DNA of 47,419 nt from Kaistella haifensis DSM 19056. Lineage in GTDB: Bacteria > Bacteroidota > Bacteroidia > Flavobacteriales > Weeksellaceae. Each line of letters begins with the position of its first letter. Within the stretch, counting starts at the first letter, position 1. This document shows, in pieces, positions 26,300-35,214 of this stretch. The stretch spans positions 1 through 47,419 of the forward strand of contig NZ_JASZ02000019.1 in NCBI RefSeq assembly GCF_000735695.2, in the 5' to 3' direction. Under the pieces are notes generated by a model, which had not been told where the DNA came from, did no database searches, and saw only the letters and a list, made by a program, of their open reading frames with translations. The translations under genes were made by a program, and so were the position numbers.

Positions 26300-27259
26300 T
26301 TATCTTCTAAAACCGCCCGATGATCTTGTAGATCCTGAGCTTGAACTCGATGAACCACTACCGAAACCACCACCGCTTCTAAAACCGCCACCTTCGTAAG
26401 AATTGCTTCTGGATGGAGTATTATAAGTAGGATTGCTTTGTCTCGGCGTCGAATTATATCTAGGATTGGTATTCGGTTGAGGAGAAGTTCTCATTCTAGG
26501 CTGCGAACTATTATTAGGACGAATGGATCCCGGCACATTTCGATATTGATTATCATTTCTAAACCCTGAATTCGAACTATTATTGGTACGCAAATTGGAA
26601 TTGGAATTGGAATTTCTCACTGAATTTCTAAAAGCGCCATCTGCACCGCTTCTTTTATAGGTAAATCCTCCTCCGTAAGTATTTCCATAGCCATAATAAT
26701 TACCGTAATAATAAGGATTATAACCATAATAAGGATAGCCGTAACCATAGTAAGGATTGTAATATCCATACCATGAATTATAACCGTATCCCCATGGATT
26801 GTAGTATCCATACCAAGGATTATAACCAAATCCCCACGGGCTATAGTAACTTCCAAATCCCCAAGGCGAACCCCAACCATAGCCTACTCCGAAGTCAAAA
26901 CCAGAGTAAAACCCGTAAGGATAACCCCAATTGTCATTATAATAAGTATCAGTCCCGGTATAGTTTCCCCAATCGGAACTTTGCGTTTCCCTCCAATTTT
27001 CGTTTCTGTTTTCAGAGTTCAGATAGTGGTTTGAATTATCGGTTTGCTGATAATCGTAGTATTCTCCTACCCTGTTTCCACTATTCATTACAGTTCCTTC
27101 AGGTAAAGTGTCTTTGTTGGGATCATAGTAAATCCCATCGGTCTCCGTATAGCCACCCACTTGAGTGCCACAGGACATCAATAACAAACCTCCGGAAACC
27201 GCCAAAACCGTTTTAGATTTAAGCAATTCAAGGAAATTTTTATAAGTAATTTTTTTCAT
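26300..27259 (-). CDS. Gly/Tyr/Trp-rich repeat lipoprotein ('vitellogenin-like')
   Basis: A 319-residue lipoprotein. The signal ends in a lipobox LLMSC (C30). Residues about 105-205 are a low-complexity region of short units built from Gly, Tyr, Trp, Asn and Pro (NPWGYGYNSWYGYYNPYYG and similar). The C-terminal 110 residues are rich in Ser, Asn, Arg and Gly and end in Gly/Ser repeats. Such sequences are annotated 'prolipoprotein' or 'vitellogenin II' in flavobacteria, but the vertebrate name is only a composition match. It is first in an operon with a FadL-type porin, so an outer-membrane role with that barrel is plausible but not shown. Confidence 0.75.
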   Translation of the reverse strand: MKKITYKNFLELLKSKTVLAVSGGLLLMSCGTQVGGYTETDGIYYDPNKDTLPEGTVMNSGNRVGEYYDYQQTDNSNHYLNSENRNENWRETQSSDWGNYTGTDTYYNDNWGYPYGFYSGFDFGVGYGWGSPWGFGSYYSPWGFGYNPWYGYYNPWGYGYNSWYGYYNPYYGYGYPYYGYNPYYYGNYYGYGNTYGGGFTYKRSGADGAFRNSVRNSNSNSNLRTNNSSNSGFRNDNQYRNVPGSIRPNNSSQPRMRTSPQPNTNPRYNSTPRQSNPTYNTPSRSNSYEGGGFRSGGGFGSGSSSSSSGSTRSSGGFRR

Positions 27260-27403
27260 GATAAGGTGAAAAGTTTTAATTTGAATTATATTTGCATTTT
27301 ACACCAAAAATATACCAAACCAAGTGTATAAAATTTGAGTAAAAATACAATTTTAAGTTTAGATTAAAGCAATATACAAAAGTTAAATCAAAAGATCAAA
27401 TAA

Positions 27404-28879
27404 ATGGCAAAACTTACTTCAAGAGCCGAAGACTACAGCAAATGGTACAACGAACTAGTAGTAAAGGCAGATTTGGCAGAAAATTCCGGTGTTCGTGGAT
27501 GTATGGTAATCAAACCTTACGGATACGCAATTTGGGAAAAAATGCGCGATCAAATGGATAAAAGATTCAAAGAAACAGGTCACGAAAATGCATATTTCCC
27601 CATTTTTATCCCCAAAAGCTTATTTGAAGCCGAAGAAAAAAATGCCGAAGGTTTTGCTAAGGAATGTGCGGTAGTAACTCATTACAGATTAAAAACAGAT
27701 CCAGATAACCCGAAAAAACTCATCGTTGATCCGGAAGCAAAGCTGGAAGAGGAATTAATCGTTCGTCCAACTTCCGAAGCTATTATTTGGAATACTTATA
27801 AAAACTGGATTCAATCTTACCGCGATTTACCAATTCTCATCAATCAATGGGCGAATGTGGTGCGTTGGGAAATGAGAACCCGACTTTTCCTAAGAACAGC
27901 AGAATTTCTTTGGCAAGAAGGACATACTGCGCACGCAACAAAAGAGGAAGCCGTGGAAGAAACCGAAAAAATGCTGGACGTTTATGCCGATTTTGCAGAA
28001 AACTTCATGGCAATTCCGGTAATTCGTGGAATTAAAACTCCTTCCGAAAGATTTGCCGGTGCTGATGAAACCTATTGTATCGAAGCACTAATGCAGGACG
28101 GAAAAGCGCTACAAGCAGGAACTTCTCACTTTTTAGGACAGAATTTCGGTAAAGCATTTGATGTGAAATTCACCAATAGAGAAGGAAAAATAGAACATGC
28201 ATGGGGAACTTCATGGGGAACTTCAACCCGATTGATGGGGGCATTAATCATGACGCATTCCGATGATTCTGGCTTGGTTTTACCTCCAACTTTAGCGCCA
28301 ATTCAGGTGGTAATTGTTCCTATTTTTAAAGGTGAAGAACAATTACAGAAAATCGATGAAGTTGCTTACAATCTTCAACAAAAGTTAAAAGCAAGAGGAA
28401 TTTCAGTAAAATACGACAACCGTACGGAGAATAAACCGGGCTGGAAATTCGCTGAATATGAATTAAAAGGTGTGCCGGTGCGAATCGCAATCGGAGCGAG
28501 AGATCTAGAAAACAAAACCGTAGAAATCGCCAGAAGAGATAATTTAACCAAAGAAACCCAACCGATTGAAAATCTGGAAGTTTACATCGAAAATTTATTA
28601 GAAACCATCCAAAAAGATATTTACCAAAAAGCATTGAACCATCGCGCGGAACACACGACAAAAGTAGATTCTTACGAAGAATTCAAGCGGGTTTTGGAAG
28701 AAAAAGGAGGATTTATTTCTGCGCATTGGGACGGAACTGCGGAAGAGGAAGAGCAAATCAAAAACGAAACAAAAGCAACCATCCGATGCATTCCTTTGGA
28801 TAATCCTTTAGAAGATGGCATTTCACTCATTTCGGGAAAACCATCCAAACAAAGAGTAATTTTTGCGAAATCTTATTAA
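27404..28879 (+). CDS. proS: Proline-tRNA ligase, archaeal/eukaryotic type
   Basis: Class II aminoacyl-tRNA synthetase that charges tRNA-Pro. The 491 residues and the lack of an INS editing domain mark the short archaeal/eukaryotic type, which is normal for Bacteroidetes. Seen are the N-terminal helix [18 protein letters not shown], motif 1 around [15 protein letters not shown], motif 2 [20 protein letters not shown], the [15 protein letters not shown] proline-pocket segment, motif 3 [20 protein letters not shown], and the C-terminal anticodon-binding and zinc-like domain ending in Y. It is a single-gene unit, divergent from the lipoprotein gene. Confidence 0.97.
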   Translation: MAKLTSRAEDYSKWYNELVVKADLAENSGVRGCMVIKPYGYAIWEKMRDQMDKRFKETGHENAYFPIFIPKSLFEAEEKNAEGFAKECAVVTHYRLKTDPDNPKKLIVDPEAKLEEELIVRPTSEAIIWNTYKNWIQSYRDLPILINQWANVVRWEMRTRLFLRTAEFLWQEGHTAHATKEEAVEETEKMLDVYADFAENFMAIPVIRGIKTPSERFAGADETYCIEALMQDGKALQAGTSHFLGQNFGKAFDVKFTNREGKIEHAWGTSWGTSTRLMGALIMTHSDDSGLVLPPTLAPIQVVIVPIFKGEEQLQKIDEVAYNLQQKLKARGISVKYDNRTENKPGWKFAEYELKGVPVRIAIGARDLENKTVEIARRDNLTKETQPIENLEVYIENLLETIQKDIYQKALNHRAEHTTKVDSYEEFKRVLEEKGGFISAHWDGTAEEEEQIKNETKATIRCIPLDNPLEDGISLISGKPSKQRVIFAKSY

Positions 28880-28903
28880 GAAAGCCTTATTACTTGACAA
28901 TAT

Positions 28904-28926
28904 TTAACAAAATGTTAATTTTTTTA
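28904..28926 (+). terminator. AT-rich hairpin, possible terminator of proS
   Basis: TTAACA (28904-28909) and TGTTAA (28913-28918) pair around AAA and are followed by a T-run. The stem has few GC pairs, so it is weak. Confidence 0.4.
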
Positions 28927-29004
28927 TAAATTACATCTTTTAGAATAGACTTGGATTAAAATTTGTATAACTTTATCCAAGTTAAATTTTAAAAATAAAC
29001 TATT

Positions 29005-30282
29005 ATGTCATTAAATGTAATCGATCTTATCAAAGGACAGCTTGGTCCTGCATTAGTTTCACAAGCAGCTTCTCAGTTTGGAGAAAGCGAATCAGGTATT
29101 TCTAAAGCAATAAGCGGCCTTTTGCCTGCTGTTGTGGGCGGATTAGCAAATAATGCTGATAAACCAGAAGTTTTAGATGCGATCACCGCATCTGCAAGCA
29201 GCGGATTATTAGGAAACCTATTGGGTGGTTCATCCAATAATTCTTCAATCACCAACGTACTATCTACAATTTTTGGTGACAAAATTGGAGGATTAGTAAA
29301 TGCTGTTGCCAGTTATGCGGGGATTAGCAACTCCTCGTCAAATTGTTTATTAAATATGGTAACAGGCGCTTCCTTGGGCTCTTTAGGAAAATATGCAGCT
29401 GATAATAACTTAGGCGCTTCAGAATTGTCTAGGCTTTTAAAAGATCAAAAAGGTATCGTTTCTTCTTTACTTCCTGCTGGTCTTTCTTTAGCTTCATTAG
29501 GTCTTGGAAACTGGTCTGGTGCCAACGCACATCTTGAAACTGAAAAAGTAAAAGTTACTTCTTACGATCAGCCAAAAGTAGAAGTAAATAGAGGTGGAAA
29601 CACTCATGTAAATGTAGATAGAAATGAAGATAACGGAGGTGGATCTATCTGGAAATGGTTATTGCCATTGTTACTTCTTGCACTTGCAGCTTGGTTCCTT
29701 TGGAAGCAATGCAACAAACCTGCGGAAACCACTACCGGCGTAACTGACTCTACCGCAGTAGTTTATGACTCTACTGCTGTCGTTGCTGTTGATTCTACTG
29801 GGACAACTCTTGTTGCAACCAAAGAGTCCATTATGGTTACACTGCCAAACGGAAAAACTTTGAATGCTTATAAAGGTGGTATTGAGGATCAAATAGTAGC
29901 TTTCCTTAATTCCGACGAATACAAAAATGCTGACGAGGCTGCTCTTAAAGACAGATGGTTCAACTTTGATAACTTGAATTTTGAATTTGGAACAACAAAA
30001 TTGACTCCGGAATCTCAGGCGCAGTTGGATAACTTAAAATTAATCCTCGTTGCTTATCCAGATGCTAAAGTGAAAATTGGTGCTTATACAGATAAAAAAG
30101 GTGATGATGCTGGAAACAAAGCGTTATCTCAAAAAAGAGCTGATGCTGTAAAAGCGGCTCTTGGTTCTGCACAAGTAACAAGTGCTGAAGGTTACGGAGA
30201 AGAATTTGCTACCGTTCCCGAAACTGCTTCTGATAAAGAAAGAGAAGCAGACAGAAAAACTGCTATCAGATTTACAAAATAA
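29005..30282 (+). CDS. DUF937 - transmembrane - OmpA fusion protein
   Basis: A 425-residue protein with three parts. Residues 1 to about 165 match DUF937 (YidB-like), a Gly/Ser/Ala-rich helical domain starting MSLNVIDLIKGQLGPALVSQ. One strong membrane helix (about 214-231, WKWLLPLLLLALAAWFLW) follows a polar linker. After a Ser/Thr/Val-rich stalk, residues about 315-425 form an OmpA C-terminal domain (NFEFGTTKLTPESQ, KIGAYTDKKGD, ALSQKRADAV), which binds peptidoglycan. No signal peptide precedes DUF937, so the protein probably spans the inner membrane with DUF937 in the cytoplasm and OmpA in the periplasm. It is a single-gene unit with a good terminator. Confidence 0.87.
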   Translation: MSLNVIDLIKGQLGPALVSQAASQFGESESGISKAISGLLPAVVGGLANNADKPEVLDAITASASSGLLGNLLGGSSNNSSITNVLSTIFGDKIGGLVNAVASYAGISNSSSNCLLNMVTGASLGSLGKYAADNNLGASELSRLLKDQKGIVSSLLPAGLSLASLGLGNWSGANAHLETEKVKVTSYDQPKVEVNRGGNTHVNVDRNEDNGGGSIWKWLLPLLLLALAAWFLWKQCNKPAETTTGVTDSTAVVYDSTAVVAVDSTGTTLVATKESIMVTLPNGKTLNAYKGGIEDQIVAFLNSDEYKNADEAALKDRWFNFDNLNFEFGTTKLTPESQAQLDNLKLILVAYPDAKVKIGAYTDKKGDDAGNKALSQKRADAVKAALGSAQVTSAEGYGEEFATVPETASDKEREADRKTAIRFTK

Positions 30283-30302
30283 TCACTTAGCTTAAACAAT
30301 GG

Positions 30303-30334
30303 AATCCCGGCATTTTTGTCGGGATTTTTTTTAT
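30303..30334 (+). terminator. Rho-independent terminator of the DUF937-OmpA gene
   Basis: AATCCCGGCA and TGTCGGGATT form a 10-bp stem (one G-T pair) with a TTTT loop and a following T8 run, 20 bases after the stop codon. Confidence 0.88.
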
Positions 30335-30426
30335 TTTAAAAGGTATGAGCTCTAAAATTAATTAAATTTTAATATTTGTAAATCAATTGTTTATATTAAG
30401 GATAGAAAGTAAGTTTTACCGAAGGA

Positions 30427-30457
30427 TTTGCATATTATATTTAATTAACTAAATTTG
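30427..30457 (+). promoter_or_regulatory. Promoter of mntH
   Basis: TTTG (30427-30430), a 19-base spacer and TAAATTTG (30450-30457) are a textbook Bacteroidetes -33/-7 pair, the best in the window. The expected start of transcription falls inside the palindrome at 30456-30473. Confidence 0.75.
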
Positions 30458-30473
30458 TTAGAGTAATCTAACA
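30456..30473. promoter_or_regulatory. Palindromic operator over the mntH transcription start
   Basis: TGTTAGA-GTAA-TCTAACA is a perfect 7+4+7 inverted repeat that begins in the -7 element and ends three bases before the ATG. NRAMP manganese importers are commonly repressed by DtxR/MntR-type regulators that bind palindromes with TTAG/CTAA half-sites. The half-sites and position fit that type, but no regulator gene is in the window, so the assignment is an inference. Confidence 0.6.
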
Positions 30474-30476
30474 TTT

Positions 30477-31805
30477 ATGAATAAAATCAATACAGGTTGG
30501 CGTCGGGAAAAACACTCAAACTCGTTGCCAGAAGTCTTCTCAAGCATCAATATTCCTAAAGGCGCCGGATTCTGGCGAAAACTCTTTGCCTTCGCCGGTC
30601 CCGGTTTGATGGTTGCAGTCGGTTATATGGATCCCGGGAATTGGGCAACAGACATCGCAGGAGGTGCGCAGTTTGGGTACACCTTGCTTTCGGTAATTTT
30701 AATTTCAAACCTGTTTGCAATTATTTTGCAGCATTTGTCTTTAAAATTAGGAATCGTTGCGGAAAGGGATCTTGCACAGGCTTGTCGGGATCATTTCAAC
30801 CCTACCACTAATTTTATTTTATGGGTTTTCTGTGAAATCGCAATTGCAGCCTGTGATTTAGCGGAGGTCATCGGGTCTGCAATCGCTCTGAATTTGCTAT
30901 TTGGAATTCCTTTAACGTGGGGCATTGTCATTACCGTGATTGATGTGTTTCTTATTTTATTCCTTCAGGCAAAAGGTTTTAGAATAATTGAAAGTATCGT
31001 TGCAGGACTTATTTTCATTATTTTAGGATGTTTCGCTTATGAGATTATCCTGAGTAAACCTGATTTCTTCCCAATTCTGAAAGGTTTAGTTCCTCAAAAA
31101 GAAGTGGTTACCAATCCGTCAATGCTCTATATAGCGATAGGGATTTTGGGAGCCACGGTGATGCCGCACAACCTTTACCTTCACAGCAGTATCGTGCAGA
31201 CCAGGAATTATGATCGCACCATTGAAGGGAAAAAGGAAGCCATCAAATTCGCTACTATTGATAGTTCGCTTTCCTTGTTTCTTGCGTTTTTTATTAATGC
31301 AGCGATTCTTATTGTAGCGGCAGCTACGTTTCACACTTCCGGAAACAAAGACGTAGCCGATATTCACGATGCGTATAAAATGCTTACACCGCTCTTAGGA
31401 ACCACTTTTGCAAGTATTTTCTTTGCAATTGCGCTTCTCGCTTCCGGACAAAACTCTACGCTTACCGGAACTTTGGCAGGGCAGATCGTTATGGAAGGCT
31501 TCCTCAATATCCGCCTGAAACCATGGCTGCGCAGATTGATTACCCGATTAATTGCGGTAATTCCGGCGCTCATCGTCACCATTCTTTATGGGGAGAAAGG
31601 AACAACGGATTTGCTGGTGCTCAGCCAAGTTATCCTTTCGATGCAGCTGAGTTTTGCGGTGGTCCCACTGGTCATGTTCACAGGATCCAAATTAAAAATG
31701 GGTGAATTTGTCAACAAACTTTGGTTAAAAATCCTTGTGTGGTTGATCGCAATTATCATCATTGTTTTGAATTTATATCTTTTAGTCGAAACATTCTTTC
31801 CATGA
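30477..31805 (+). CDS. mntH: NRAMP family divalent metal (Mn2+) transporter
   Basis: Proton-coupled importer of Mn2+ (and Fe2+) in the inner membrane. The 442 residues have about eleven hydrophobic helices, the metal-binding DPGN in helix 1 (D52-N55), the MPH motif in helix 6 (M229-H231, VMPHNLYLHSS) and the ASGQNSTLTGTLAGQ loop before helix 9. The stop codon overlaps the start of the next gene (ATGA at 31802-31805), so translation of the two is coupled. A strong promoter and an 18-base palindrome lie immediately upstream, which suggests metal-dependent repression. Confidence 0.95.
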   Translation: MNKINTGWRREKHSNSLPEVFSSINIPKGAGFWRKLFAFAGPGLMVAVGYMDPGNWATDIAGGAQFGYTLLSVILISNLFAIILQHLSLKLGIVAERDLAQACRDHFNPTTNFILWVFCEIAIAACDLAEVIGSAIALNLLFGIPLTWGIVITVIDVFLILFLQAKGFRIIESIVAGLIFIILGCFAYEIILSKPDFFPILKGLVPQKEVVTNPSMLYIAIGILGATVMPHNLYLHSSIVQTRNYDRTIEGKKEAIKFATIDSSLSLFLAFFINAAILIVAAATFHTSGNKDVADIHDAYKMLTPLLGTTFASIFFAIALLASGQNSTLTGTLAGQIVMEGFLNIRLKPWLRRLITRLIAVIPALIVTILYGEKGTTDLLVLSQVILSMQLSFAVVPLVMFTGSKLKMGEFVNKLWLKILVWLIAIIIIVLNLYLLVETFFP

Positions 31806-32554
31806 TGAAAAAATTAACAACTTGTATATTGATCATCTATTTTTCGCCACTAAAATCACAAGAATCCATCCAGACAGATCGGCCGGATCAAACCGAGTCG
31901 GTGTCGATTACGCCTAAAAAATTTATTCAGATAGAAACGGGTTTTTTGTATGAAAAAGCAGATGGAGGTTCAAGAAATTTCGTACATCCCAATATTCTTT
32001 GGAAATACGGAATCAATGAAAATTTTGAAGTAAGGCTCATCACAGAATTTCTGACTGAAAAAACGGCAACAACAAAACTTTCAGGATTTTCTCCACTTGC
32101 ATTTGGTTTTAAAGCAAAACTTACCGATGAAAAAAGATATCTTCCTAAAATATCTTTTCTTGCGCACATTACGGCAAATAAACTGAGTTCTGAAGAATTT
32201 AAAACGCATTATCCGGCGTCTAATTTCCGGTTTCTTTTTCAGCATACTTTAAGCGACAGGTTAAATCTAGGCTATAATTTAGGAGCGGAATGGAATGGCG
32301 AAACTCCCGGTCCTACGGGAATTTACACAATTTCCGGAGCATACGCTGTGACGGATAAGCTGGGTGGTTTTGTAGAATCTTACGGCTTTATCAGTGAGTC
32401 TCAAAATGCAGACCATCGTTTCAATGGCGGAATTACCTATCTTGTAAATGAAAATCTACAGGCTGACTTGTCCTCAGGGTTTGGAATTTCCAAAACTTCC
32501 CCGGACTATCATTTTTCCTGCGGAATTTCTTACCGATTTTCTACCTACAAATAA
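31802..32554 (+). CDS. Putative outer membrane channel, phenol/MetA-pathway 'transporter' family
   Basis: 250 residues with a Sec signal peptide (MMKKLTTCILIIYFSPLKSQ) and amphipathic beta strands throughout, ending in an aromatic-rich strand, so it is probably an outer-membrane barrel. The N-terminus of the mature protein (IQTDRPDQTESVSITPKKFI) is the hallmark of the Phenol_MetA_deg 'transporter' family, whose role is poorly known. A longer frame begins inside mntH at 31721; the ATG at 31802, in a 4-base overlap with the mntH stop, is preferred because the signal peptide starts there. The coupling to mntH suggests a role in metal passage across the outer membrane, which is an inference. Confidence 0.75.
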   Translation: MMKKLTTCILIIYFSPLKSQESIQTDRPDQTESVSITPKKFIQIETGFLYEKADGGSRNFVHPNILWKYGINENFEVRLITEFLTEKTATTKLSGFSPLAFGFKAKLTDEKRYLPKISFLAHITANKLSSEEFKTHYPASNFRFLFQHTLSDRLNLGYNLGAEWNGETPGPTGIYTISGAYAVTDKLGGFVESYGFISESQNADHRFNGGITYLVNENLQADLSSGFGISKTSPDYHFSCGISYRFSTYK

Positions 32555-32627
32555 TAATCTGCCGAATTGTCCTAAAATTTTCTTTGGCAAAATTGTTGTG
32601 AACTGATGGTTATAAAAATGTAATATT

Positions 32628-33167
32628 ATGTCAGAAAACCAAGATATACACGAAGAAAACTTGAATTTAGAAGAAGAAACAACCCAAAAACCGGAAAACG
32701 AAACTGCTGAAAATATGACAGTAACTCCAACTCCGGAGGAACTTTTGGCAGAAGAAAAAGACCGTTATGTAAGACTTTTTGCCGAGTTTGAAAATTATAA
32801 AAAAAGAACCGCAAAAGAAAAAATGGAATTCTTTCAATACGCTAATCAGGATTTGATGATTTCAATGTTGGCTGTTTTAGATGACTTTGAAAGAGCAATT
32901 AAAGAAATGAGCAAAAACGGAAACCAAGCCGATCTACAAGGCGTCGAACTCATCTATCAGAAATTCAAAAATAAACTTTTCGAAAAAGGATTGAAACCAA
33001 TTGAAGTAAAAGTTGGTGATCCTTTTAATGTGGATTTTCACGAAGCAATTACCCAAATTCCAGCTCCATCGGAAGATTTGAAAGGTAAAATCGTAGATGT
33101 TATCGAAACGGGTTATACTTTAAATGATAAAGTAATTCGTTTTGCTAAAGTGGTTACCGGAAACTAA
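32628..33167 (+). CDS. grpE: Nucleotide exchange factor GrpE
   Basis: Exchanges ADP for ATP on DnaK in the Hsp70 cycle. 179 residues: an acidic N-terminal tail, a long coiled-coil helix (about 40-100, with LLAEEKDRYVRLFAEFENYKKR) and the C-terminal beta domain with HEAITQIPAP and GYTLNDKVIRFAKVVT. It lies 46 bases before dnaJ on the same strand, and the pair is likely one operon. dnaK is not in this window. Confidence 0.96.
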   Translation: MSENQDIHEENLNLEEETTQKPENETAENMTVTPTPEELLAEEKDRYVRLFAEFENYKKRTAKEKMEFFQYANQDLMISMLAVLDDFERAIKEMSKNGNQADLQGVELIYQKFKNKLFEKGLKPIEVKVGDPFNVDFHEAITQIPAPSEDLKGKIVDVIETGYTLNDKVIRFAKVVTGN

Positions 33168-33213
33168 TTTTAAATTCTAATTCCTTAGATTTTAAATTAT
33201 TCAAAATTCAGTT

Positions 33214-34329
33214 ATGTCAAAAAGAGATTACTACGAAGTGCTTGGAGTAAGCAAATCAGCAAGCGCCGATGAAATAAAGAAAGCCTACCGAAAAATGGCT
33301 CTGAAATATCACCCAGATAAAAATCCGGGTGATAAAGCGGCTGAAGAAAGTTTCAAAGAAGCGGCAGAAGCTTATGAAGTATTAAGTGATGCAAACAAAA
33401 AAGCGAACTACGATCAGTACGGACACGCCGGAATGGGCGGCGCTGGAGGATTCGGCGGCGGCGGAGGTTTCGGTGGTGGAATGAATATGGAAGATATTTT
33501 CAGCCAGTTTGGGGATATTTTCGGTGGACATTTCGGCGGCGGCGGTGGCGCACAAAGACAACAAGTACGGGGAACAAATCTTCGAGTGAGAATTAAACTC
33601 AACCTTGAAGAAATGGTGAATGGTACCCAAAAAACCATTAAAGTTAAAAAACTTAAATTGGCACCGGGAGCAACCTCAAAAACCTGCCGAACTTGTAACG
33701 GAACTGGTATGCAAGTGAAAGTAATGAACACCATGTTCGGACAAATGCAGACTCAAACGCACTGCGCAACTTGTCAGGGATTCGGAAAAGTAGCTGATAA
33801 AATTCCTGCTGGTGCTAATGCGCAAGGTTTAATAAAAGTAGAAGAAGAAGTAACCATCAACATTCCTGCTGGTGCAAGAGAAGGTATTCAGTTGAGTGTT
33901 CGTGGAAAAGGTAATGATGCACCTTTCGGTGGAAATCCTGGTGATTTATTGGTTGTAGTAGAAGAAGAAGTGGATCCTAAAATTAAGCGCGAAGGAGACA
34001 ACCTTCATCAGGAATTATATATTTCGTTTGCGGAAGCGGCTTTGGGAACTCAAAAAGAAATTCCTACCGTTGGCGGCAAAGTGAAAATTAAAGTGGATGC
34101 CGGAACCCAATCCGGGAAAATCCTCAGACTTTCTGGGAAAGGCTTACCAAGCATCGACAGCTACGGAAAAGGCGATATGTTTGTCCACATCAATGTTTGG
34201 ACTCCGCAACATCTTTCTCCTGAACAAAAAGAATTCTTCGAAAAGCAGCTCAAAAACGGAGAAATGGTGGCTGAACCATCAGGAAAAGAGAAAACTTTCT
34301 TCGATAAAGTTCGCGATCTTTTTAATTGA
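33214..34329 (+). CDS. dnaJ: Chaperone DnaJ with a two-motif zinc finger
   Basis: Hsp40 co-chaperone that delivers clients to DnaK and stimulates its ATPase. 371 residues: the J domain with HPD (33-35), a Gly-rich linker (about 70-118), then a cysteine region and two beta-sandwich client domains. The cysteine region has only two CxxCxGxG motifs (C158-G165 and C184-G191) instead of the four of standard DnaJ, so one zinc site at most can form from these. The stretch where motifs 3 and 4 would be reads [12 protein letters not shown] and has no cysteine. The rest is collinear with ordinary DnaJ, so this is not a CbpA-type protein. Confidence 0.95.
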   Translation: MSKRDYYEVLGVSKSASADEIKKAYRKMALKYHPDKNPGDKAAEESFKEAAEAYEVLSDANKKANYDQYGHAGMGGAGGFGGGGGFGGGMNMEDIFSQFGDIFGGHFGGGGGAQRQQVRGTNLRVRIKLNLEEMVNGTQKTIKVKKLKLAPGATSKTCRTCNGTGMQVKVMNTMFGQMQTQTHCATCQGFGKVADKIPAGANAQGLIKVEEEVTINIPAGAREGIQLSVRGKGNDAPFGGNPGDLLVVVEEEVDPKIKREGDNLHQELYISFAEAALGTQKEIPTVGGKVKIKVDAGTQSGKILRLSGKGLPSIDSYGKGDMFVHINVWTPQHLSPEQKEFFEKQLKNGEMVAEPSGKEKTFFDKVRDLFN

Positions 34330-34410
34330 AGTAAAATAAAGAGAATTTTTTCAAAACTATTTAATATTAAATAATCACTTTTAGTTTTCGCAAAAATTCA
34401 ACTTAAAATA

Positions 34411-34446
34411 AAAAAAGCAACCTGATAATTTAGGTTGCTTTTTTTT
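34411..34446. terminator. Bidirectional terminator between dnaJ and the DedA gene
   Basis: AAAAAAGCAACCT (34411-34423) pairs with AGGTTGCTTTTTT (34432-34444) around GATAATTT, with T-runs on both strands. It serves the convergent dnaJ and DedA-family genes. Confidence 0.88.
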
Positions 34447-34465
34447 GTATGTAAATTCTCGTTGA

Positions 34466-35149
34466 TTATTCTTCTGTTATTTCCTCTTGTTTGCTTTTAC
34501 CAAAGAAAAACTTAATGATAATTGGAACAGTAGTAATCAAAACGATGATAATGATAATCATCTCCAAATGAGATTTCAAATCGATTCCAAATTGATCCAT
34601 AAAGAGTTTATCCAAATAATGACCAGCAAAAATGAGGGAAAAAGACCAAAGAAAAGCTCCGATGATATTATCAATTAAAAATCGGGTTTTATCCATTTTC
34701 ACAATCCCTGCCACAATTGGTGTAAAGGTTCTAACCACCGGTAAAAATCTCGCCATGATTACCGCAAGTGCACCATGCTGTTCGAAGAAATCGTGCGCCT
34801 GGAAAAGGTATTTTTTCTTAAAAAGTAAAGAATCCTCTCTTTTATAAAGTGCCGGACCTGCTTTTCGACCAAACCAATACCCTACTTCGTTCCCGATTAC
34901 TGCAGCAATTGCCACTGCGGACGCTAAAATAGTAGTATCCAAAAAATCGCTCCCGGTTGATCCGAAAGTTTCAGTAATGATTGTAACTGCATAAATCCCG
35001 CTGACAAACAACAAGCTGTCGCCTGGTAAGAAAAACCCGACAAATAAACCGGTCTCAGCAAAAATGATAAATAAAATTAGCCAAAAGCCACCATTATTAA
35101 TGTAAAATTCAGGATTCAAAAGATCCTTCCAACTTTCTAAATGTTCCAT
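34466..35149 (-). CDS. DedA family membrane protein
   Basis: A 227-residue inner-membrane protein of the DedA (SNARE-associated) family; several members are undecaprenyl-phosphate or phospholipid flippases. Seen are the re-entrant segment FFLPGDSLLFVSGIYA, the EVGYWFGRKAGPALYKRE motif and the family core ARFLPVVRTFTPIVAG (R and FxP), followed by two C-terminal helices. It lies 65 bases downstream of prfB on the same strand and may be read from the prfB transcript. Confidence 0.92.
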   Translation of the reverse strand: MEHLESWKDLLNPEFYINNGGFWLILFIIFAETGLFVGFFLPGDSLLFVSGIYAVTIITETFGSTGSDFLDTTILASAVAIAAVIGNEVGYWFGRKAGPALYKREDSLLFKKKYLFQAHDFFEQHGALAVIMARFLPVVRTFTPIVAGIVKMDKTRFLIDNIIGAFLWSFSLIFAGHYLDKLFMDQFGIDLKSHLEMIIIIIVLITTVPIIIKFFFGKSKQEEITEE

Positions 35150-35214
35150 ATTGGCAAAGATAACAAAACAGCGGGTTTTGAGCAGATTAATAAATTGTTA
35201 AAGTTTGCCAAAAC

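Noticed and set aside
26773-27216. Open frames opposite the Gly/Tyr-rich lipoprotein, including a 147-residue one
   Set aside because: They are shadows of the repetitive codons of the real gene and have no start signals or homology.
31721-31801. Longer N-terminus for the outer-membrane channel gene
   Set aside because: It lies inside the mntH coding region and precedes a clear signal peptide.
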